A stretch of 64,000 nt of DNA, taken from positions 310,001 through 374,000 of the forward strand of contig NZ_JADIKC010000005.1 in the NCBI RefSeq assembly GCF_016905005.1, written 5' to 3'. Position numbers and translations under genes: made by a program. Shown here piece after piece: positions 60,489-64,000 of the stretch. The notes below the pieces were generated by a model. The model was given only the letters and a program-made list of their open reading frames with translations. It did no database searches and was not told where the DNA came from. The stretch is from Dyella kyungheensis (GTDB lineage Bacteria; Pseudomonadota; Gammaproteobacteria; Xanthomonadales; Rhodanobacteraceae). How positions within the stretch are numbered: position 1 is the stretch's first letter; the number at the start of each line of letters is the position of its first letter.

Positions 60489-61547
60489 TCATGTTCCCAC
60501 TGCGCGCAGATCGGCCGGCGGCATCATCACCTGCCGATAAACGGTCTCATAGGCGGCCGCCATGACGTCGGCCGTGAAGCGTCGCTCGAAGACGCTGCGG
60601 ATGCTCTTGCGGTTGAGGCGGGGAAGGCGCATCACGGCGTCGACGGCTTCGTCCTCGCTGTTTACTATGAAGCCAGTCAAGCCGTCGTCGACGACGCTCG
60701 GTACCGAGCCGCAATTCCATGCGATGACGGGTGTGCCGCAGGCCATCGCCTCGATCATCACCAGGCCGAACGGCTCGGGCCAGTCGATCGGGAACAGCAG
60801 CGCGCGCGCGTTGCCGAGGAAAGCCTCCTTGTTCGCATCGCTGATCTCGCCCACGAACTGCACCAGCGGATCGTCGAGCAGGGGAGCGATATGTTCGTGG
60901 AAATACGCCTGGTCAACGGCATCCACCTTGGCGGCGATGCGCAGCGGAATGCCCGCGCGTCGCGCGATGGCGATGGCCCGGTCAGGACGTTTTTCCGGCG
61001 AGATGCGACCGAGGAAGGCGAGATAGCCGTCGCCCGAGTGCGGATGCGCGCGATACAGGTCGGCCGGGATGCCGTGCGGCACGGTGGCGATCCACGAGGC
61101 ATGCGGCAGCGGCGCGCGTTGCTGCCGGGAAATCGAGACCAGCGGATACTGAGGCCAGCGCGCGTAAGCGTCGGCCAGGTCGGTCAGGTCCAGTCGCCCG
61201 TGCAGGGTGGTGATGGTATGCGAGGCCACGGCTTCGAAGGCGGGCAGGTGCAGCAGGTCGATGTGGAAATGCAGCACGTCGAAGCGTTCGAGCTGGCGCT
61301 TCACCTCGTACAGCTGGGTCAGGTGCGCCGCGAGATCGGATTTGAGCGGCGAAGGATCCAGGCGTATCGACTGCGCGCGCGTGGCGCACAGGCGCGCATG
61401 TGTTTGCGCGTCGGCGCTGGCAAACAGCGTCACTTCATGGCCGCGTTTGACCAGTGCATCGGTGAGATAGGCCACGATGCGTTCGGTGCCGCCGTAAAGC
61501 TTGGGCGGAACGGCTTCGTACAGGGGAGAAATTTGAGCGATACGCAC
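60489..61547 (-). CDS. Glycosyltransferase family 4 protein
   Basis: A 352-residue GT-B fold transferase of the GT4 family. N-terminal RIAQISPLYEAVPPKLYGGTERIVAYL is the acceptor-side GT4 hallmark; the donor site has GRISPEKRPDRAIAIARRAG and EPFGLVMIEAMACGTPVIAW (the EX7E pattern, E..E). GTG 61547 is used because GAGG lies about 5 bases upstream and the fold begins at once, while the long upstream extension is unlike the family. It is 25 bases from the glucosidase gene and surely in one operon with it. Confidence 0.88.
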   Translation of the reverse strand: MRIAQISPLYEAVPPKLYGGTERIVAYLTDALVKRGHEVTLFASADAQTHARLCATRAQSIRLDPSPLKSDLAAHLTQLYEVKRQLERFDVLHFHIDLLHLPAFEAVASHTITTLHGRLDLTDLADAYARWPQYPLVSISRQQRAPLPHASWIATVPHGIPADLYRAHPHSGDGYLAFLGRISPEKRPDRAIAIARRAGIPLRIAAKVDAVDQAYFHEHIAPLLDDPLVQFVGEISDANKEAFLGNARALLFPIDWPEPFGLVMIEAMACGTPVIAWNCGSVPSVVDDGLTGFIVNSEDEAVDAVMRLPRLNRKSIRSVFERRFTADVMAAAYETVYRQVMMPPADLRAVGT

Positions 61548-61791
61548 GGCCACCTCGATTCGGTCCGGATGCCGCCGGGATGGCGGCATCGTGGAAACAG
61601 TGCGTCCTTGCGGTCTTGCCCGGCGATCGAACTGACTGTCGGAGCACCAGGCTGCGCGTTCAGTCGGTGGCGGCGGTTGCGCGGCGCAAGCACGGGGCTC
61701 GCGAGGGGCGGTTGTTGCATCCGTTCCCGGCACTTTGCGTTGTCCCAGGTGGAGCCCGCGTGGAAACCATGTGTGGCGGCATCGTGGTGCA

Positions 61792-61825
61792 ACGAAAAAC
61801 GGCCGCCGGATTCCGGCGGCCGTCG
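61792..61825 (-). terminator. Rho-independent terminator of the response regulator gene
   Basis: An 11-bp GC stem with a 3-base loop (61799-61823) is followed, read on the minus strand, by TTTTTC. It lies 19 bases after the regulator's stop codon, and before the GT4 gene, so the latter has its own promoter. Confidence 0.85.
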
Positions 61826-61844
61826 AGAACAGCGTTTCCGTGTA

Positions 61845-62600
61845 TCAGGCGGTAGCGAGAGTCGAGCCGGACGCCTTCGGTGTGGCGGGTTTGCTGGCGG
61901 GCGAGAGATCCGCGAGGCGGTAGCCGGCGGTGGGCAAGGTATGCATCAACGGCTTCTCGAACGGCTTGTCGATCGCACGACGCAGGATGTACAGATGCGA
62001 ACGCAAGGTATCCGAATCGGGCAGCGATTCACCCCACACCTCGCGCTCCAGTCGCGAGCGGCTGACTACCCGCGGCGATTCGCGCATCAGGATGGCGAGC
62101 AGGCGCAGGCCGATCGGCGACAGGGTGAGTTCCTGTTCGGCGCGGCTCACGCTGAGCGTGCCCGTATCGAAGGTCAGGTCGCCCACGGTGAGGATCTCGC
62201 GCGAGACCTGGCGGCGCTCGCGCCGGATCAGGGTGCGCAGGCGGGCTTCGAGTTCGCGCAGGTCGAACGGCTTGCACAGGTAATCGTCCGCACCCGTGTC
62301 CAGGCCCGCCACCTTGTCGTCCAGGGTGTTGCGGCCGGTGAGCATCAGGATCGGCGCGCTCACCTTGTGCTCGCCGCGCAGGCGGCGGCAAACCTCGAGG
62401 CCGTCCATGCCCGGCAGCATGCCGTCGAGCACGATGGCATCGTAGTCGTTGGAGGAGGCGAGGTGCAGACCGGTAATGCCGTCATAGGCATAGTCGACGG
62501 TATAGCCCTGGCTTTCGAGATATTCGCCCGTGGCCTGTGCGTTCTGACGATTGTCTTCCACGAGTATGACGAAACCGGATCGACGTTTCTTGGCGTGCAT
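61845..62600 (-). CDS. OmpR-type response regulator
   Basis: A 251-residue response regulator. The receiver has the acidic pair Glu15/Asp16, phospho-acceptor Asp59 in DAIVLDGMLPGMDG, Thr88 and Lys110 in DDYLCKPFD. The winged-helix C-terminus (RRQVSREILTVGDLTF, then LRLLAILMRESPRVVSRSRLEREVWGE and HTLPTAGYRLADL) binds DNA. No histidine kinase gene lies next to it, so it is an orphan here. The N-terminus (residues 1-8) is basic; the C-terminal tail after GYRL is flexible. Terminator follows at once. Confidence 0.92.
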   Translation of the reverse strand: MHAKKRRSGFVILVEDNRQNAQATGEYLESQGYTVDYAYDGITGLHLASSNDYDAIVLDGMLPGMDGLEVCRRLRGEHKVSAPILMLTGRNTLDDKVAGLDTGADDYLCKPFDLRELEARLRTLIRRERRQVSREILTVGDLTFDTGTLSVSRAEQELTLSPIGLRLLAILMRESPRVVSRSRLEREVWGESLPDSDTLRSHLYILRRAIDKPFEKPLMHTLPTAGYRLADLSPASKPATPKASGSTLATA

Positions 62601-62725
62601 GATGTTGGCCCCACTGTGCTGTATGCGGTCAATGCCGGGATCAGATCGTTCCCATCGTGAGCCACATGTGAAAACCTCGTTGCCGCTGCTGACCGGAGTC
62701 AGCTGGCGTCAAAACGAGCACGGTT

Positions 62726-63244
62726 TCAGTGCACTCGTGCCTCGGAGGCGGTGGAAATATCGTCGGCATTGTTGCGTTTGAAGACGTCCTTGGCCACGTC
62801 TTTCTGCTGGCCGCTCTCGGTGTGCACGGAGATCAGGATGTTGCCCTCGCGGATCTTCGCGTCGTAGCGTTTGGCTTCGAATTCCGGCATGCCCATGCCG
62901 ACTAGGCCGCCGACCACGCCGCCCGTGGCCGTGCCCACGGCGGCGCCGCCCAGCGCGGCCATGACCGGGCCTGCCGCAATGAACGGACCGACGCCGGGAA
63001 TCGCCAGCGCGCCGATGCCGGCCAGCCAGCCCAGCGCAGCGCCCACACCCATGCCGGCGATCCCGCCCGCGGTTGCGCCTTCCGGCGCCTTGGTGCTGTG
63101 CTCGTGGGCAAAGTCCTTGGTGCCGCGACGATCCGGCAGCAAGGCCGAGATATCGTTGTTGGTGAAGCCTGCCTGCTTGAGTTCGAGCAGGATCACTTCG
63201 GCTTGCTCGGGCGTACGGGCCATGCAGTAGACGGACGTGTTCAT
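62726..63244 (-). CDS. Glycine-zipper stress protein (YflT-like domain)
   Basis: A 172-residue protein. Residues 1-45 (VYCMARTPEQAEVILLELKQAGFTNNDISALLPD) form a small ferredoxin-like fold found in heat-stress YflT and DUF3341-type proteins. A long Gly/Ala zipper of about 70 residues follows (GGIAGMGVGAALGWLAGIGALAIPG and more), probably inserted in or lying on a membrane, and then a basic ISVHTESGQQKDVAKDVFK tail. AAGGAGAG lies about 8 bases before ATG 63244. Proteins with this layout are often induced by stress; function unknown. Confidence 0.7.
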   Translation of the reverse strand: MNTSVYCMARTPEQAEVILLELKQAGFTNNDISALLPDRRGTKDFAHEHSTKAPEGATAGGIAGMGVGAALGWLAGIGALAIPGVGPFIAAGPVMAALGGAAVGTATGGVVGGLVGMGMPEFEAKRYDAKIREGNILISVHTESGQQKDVAKDVFKRNNADDISTASEARVH

Positions 63245-63329
63245 GCAGCAGCTCTCCTTGGAGTGGATCGACGTCTGGTGATTCGTGGCGGCGCCATCCA
63301 GGGCCTCGTTTGATTCACTTCGGCGCGAG

Positions 63330-63668
63330 TCAGTACTGCTCCTGATGGCAGCGGCGCTCGGTGGCATAGGTGGCGTTCTTGTCCTGGTGCGATTTCTGCA
63401 CCTGATTGCCGACCACGCCGCCCGCGACCGCGCCACCCACCGTGGCAAGCGTCTTGCCCTTGCCGCCGCCGACCTGGTTGCCCAACACGCCGCCCGCCAC
63501 GGCGCCAATCGCCGTGCCGGCCACGCGATGCGTATCGCTGGAGTTGATTTGCTTCACCGGGACGTCTTCGCAGACGGTGCGGGTCTGCGGTTGCGACGTC
63601 TGCGCGAAAGCCGCGCTCGAGCAGATGGCCAGGACCATGGCGAAGGAAGTGATGGCGCGCGTTTTCAT
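63330..63668 (-). CDS. Glycine zipper 2TM-domain protein
   Basis: A 112-residue secreted protein with a signal peptide (ITSFAMVLAICSSAAFAQ, cleavage near residue 21). It then has a glycine-zipper 2TM domain (HRVAGTAIGAVAGGVLGNQVGGGKGKTLATVGGAVAGGVVGNQVQ), as in the 17-kDa surface antigen and RcnB/Gly-zipper families. The ATG at 63668 lies 81 bases upstream of the YflT-like start on the same strand. The paired cysteines (VCEDV and RRCHQ) may form a disulfide. It probably sits in the outer membrane or periplasm. Confidence 0.75.
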   Translation of the reverse strand: MKTRAITSFAMVLAICSSAAFAQTSQPQTRTVCEDVPVKQINSSDTHRVAGTAIGAVAGGVLGNQVGGGKGKTLATVGGAVAGGVVGNQVQKSHQDKNATYATERRCHQEQY

Positions 63669-63895
63669 GGCAGAGTTCTCCGTTGTGTCGCCTGCAGGAG
63701 CTAACGCCCCCGGGAGTGAGCGGCTGGTCAAATTCGGCGGCGCGAGTCAGCTGCGGTTGCCGACATCGCGGTGCCGTGTAGACGGGGATGAACGCTGGCG
63801 ATACCGCTGCCGTGAATGCGCTTGTTCACGCATCGCGTGCACGCAGTTCAGCGACGGGCCGCGACGATGCGTTCGCGTCGAGCAGGAGTCGCAGC

Positions 63896-64000
63896 ATGAT
63901 CATCGAGACATTCAGTACGTACGTGGTGCAGGGCGAAGTGCCTGCGCCGACACCGGATCCGGTCAAGCCGCCGGCAACGCCGAATCCGACGGAGCCGCCC
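63896..64000 (+). CDS. Start of a proline-rich protein, cut by the window edge
   Basis: Thirty-five codons are present: a short start (MIIETFSTYVVQGE) and a proline-rich stretch (PAPTPDPVKPPATPNPTEPP). GGAG lies 8 bases before ATG 63896. The rest is outside the window, so no call on function can be made. Repeated PxP could be a linker or a cell-wall spacer. Confidence 0.55.
   Translation, partial: MIIETFSTYVVQGEVPAPTPDPVKPPATPNPTEPP

Noticed and set aside
1-64000. tRNA, rRNA, CRISPR, insertion sequence or prophage
   Set aside because: I saw no cloverleaf, rRNA-like segment, regular spacer array, transposase or integrase; short tRNA genes could be missed without a covariance model search.

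Overview
This is a GC-rich bacterial chromosome segment with dense gene packing on both strands. The gene set suggests a gammaproteobacterium of the Xanthomonadales, most likely Rhodanobacteraceae (Dyella, Rhodanobacter or Luteibacter type). The grounds are a hopanoid locus that uses one long squalene synthase, an imuA-imuB-dnaE2 mutagenesis cassette, a large TonB-dependent receptor, a cytochrome c/FTR1 iron permease fusion and REP-like intergenic repeats. The genus is inference; there is no rRNA or other marker in the window. I saw no tRNA, rRNA, CRISPR array, transposase or prophage gene.

Region 1 (1-11.7 kb) is mixed metabolism and envelope: a short-chain dehydrogenase and a divergent outer-membrane protein, an OprP-type porin between two unrelated amidohydrolases, a minus-strand group of MsrB and thiolase next to a DksA-like protein without cysteines, and a TonB-dependent receptor. 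Region 2 (11.7-21.4 kb) carries a stand-alone elongation factor G paralogue, Dps, a YetF membrane protein, an MscS channel, a patatin lipase, an LpxO/AspH-type hydroxylase, a small AT-hook protein behind a perfect 26-bp palindromic promoter, a beta-propeller protein and a thioredoxin-TPR protein. Region 3 (21.5-24 kb) is ahpC-ahpF.

Region 4 (24.1-44.4 kb) is the centrepiece, a hopanoid superlocus in which precursor supply and lipid tailoring sit side by side. fpr-dxr-ispA and idi supply isoprenoid units. A squalene synthase and squalene-hopene cyclase make the C30 skeleton. HpnH and HpnG extend it toward bacteriohopanetetrol, and HpnI, HpnK and HpnJ match the route to the cyclitol ether head group. 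HpnN is the transporter, and HpnA, HpnB and HpnL are the usual associated proteins. A di-iron ferritin-like protein of unknown role is translated with hpnL-hpnK-hpnJ-hpnI and is the best candidate for an undescribed tailoring step. hpnC, hpnD, hpnE, hpnO, hpnP and hpnR are not in the window.

Region 5 (44.4-50.2 kb) is an SOS-type mutasome: a self-cleaving UmuD/LexA-like protein, ImuA, ImuB and DnaE2. Region 6 (50.2-55.4 kb) holds a TetR-SDR pair with a clear autoregulatory operator, then NnrS, a truncated haemoglobin and the FTR1 fusion, which suggests nitric oxide and iron handling. Region 7 (55.5-64 kb) holds an NTF2-like secreted protein, topoisomerase IB, a GIY-YIG-like protein, a glycoside hydrolase and glycosyltransferase pair, an orphan OmpR-type response regulator, two glycine-zipper proteins and the start of a proline-rich protein cut by the window edge.
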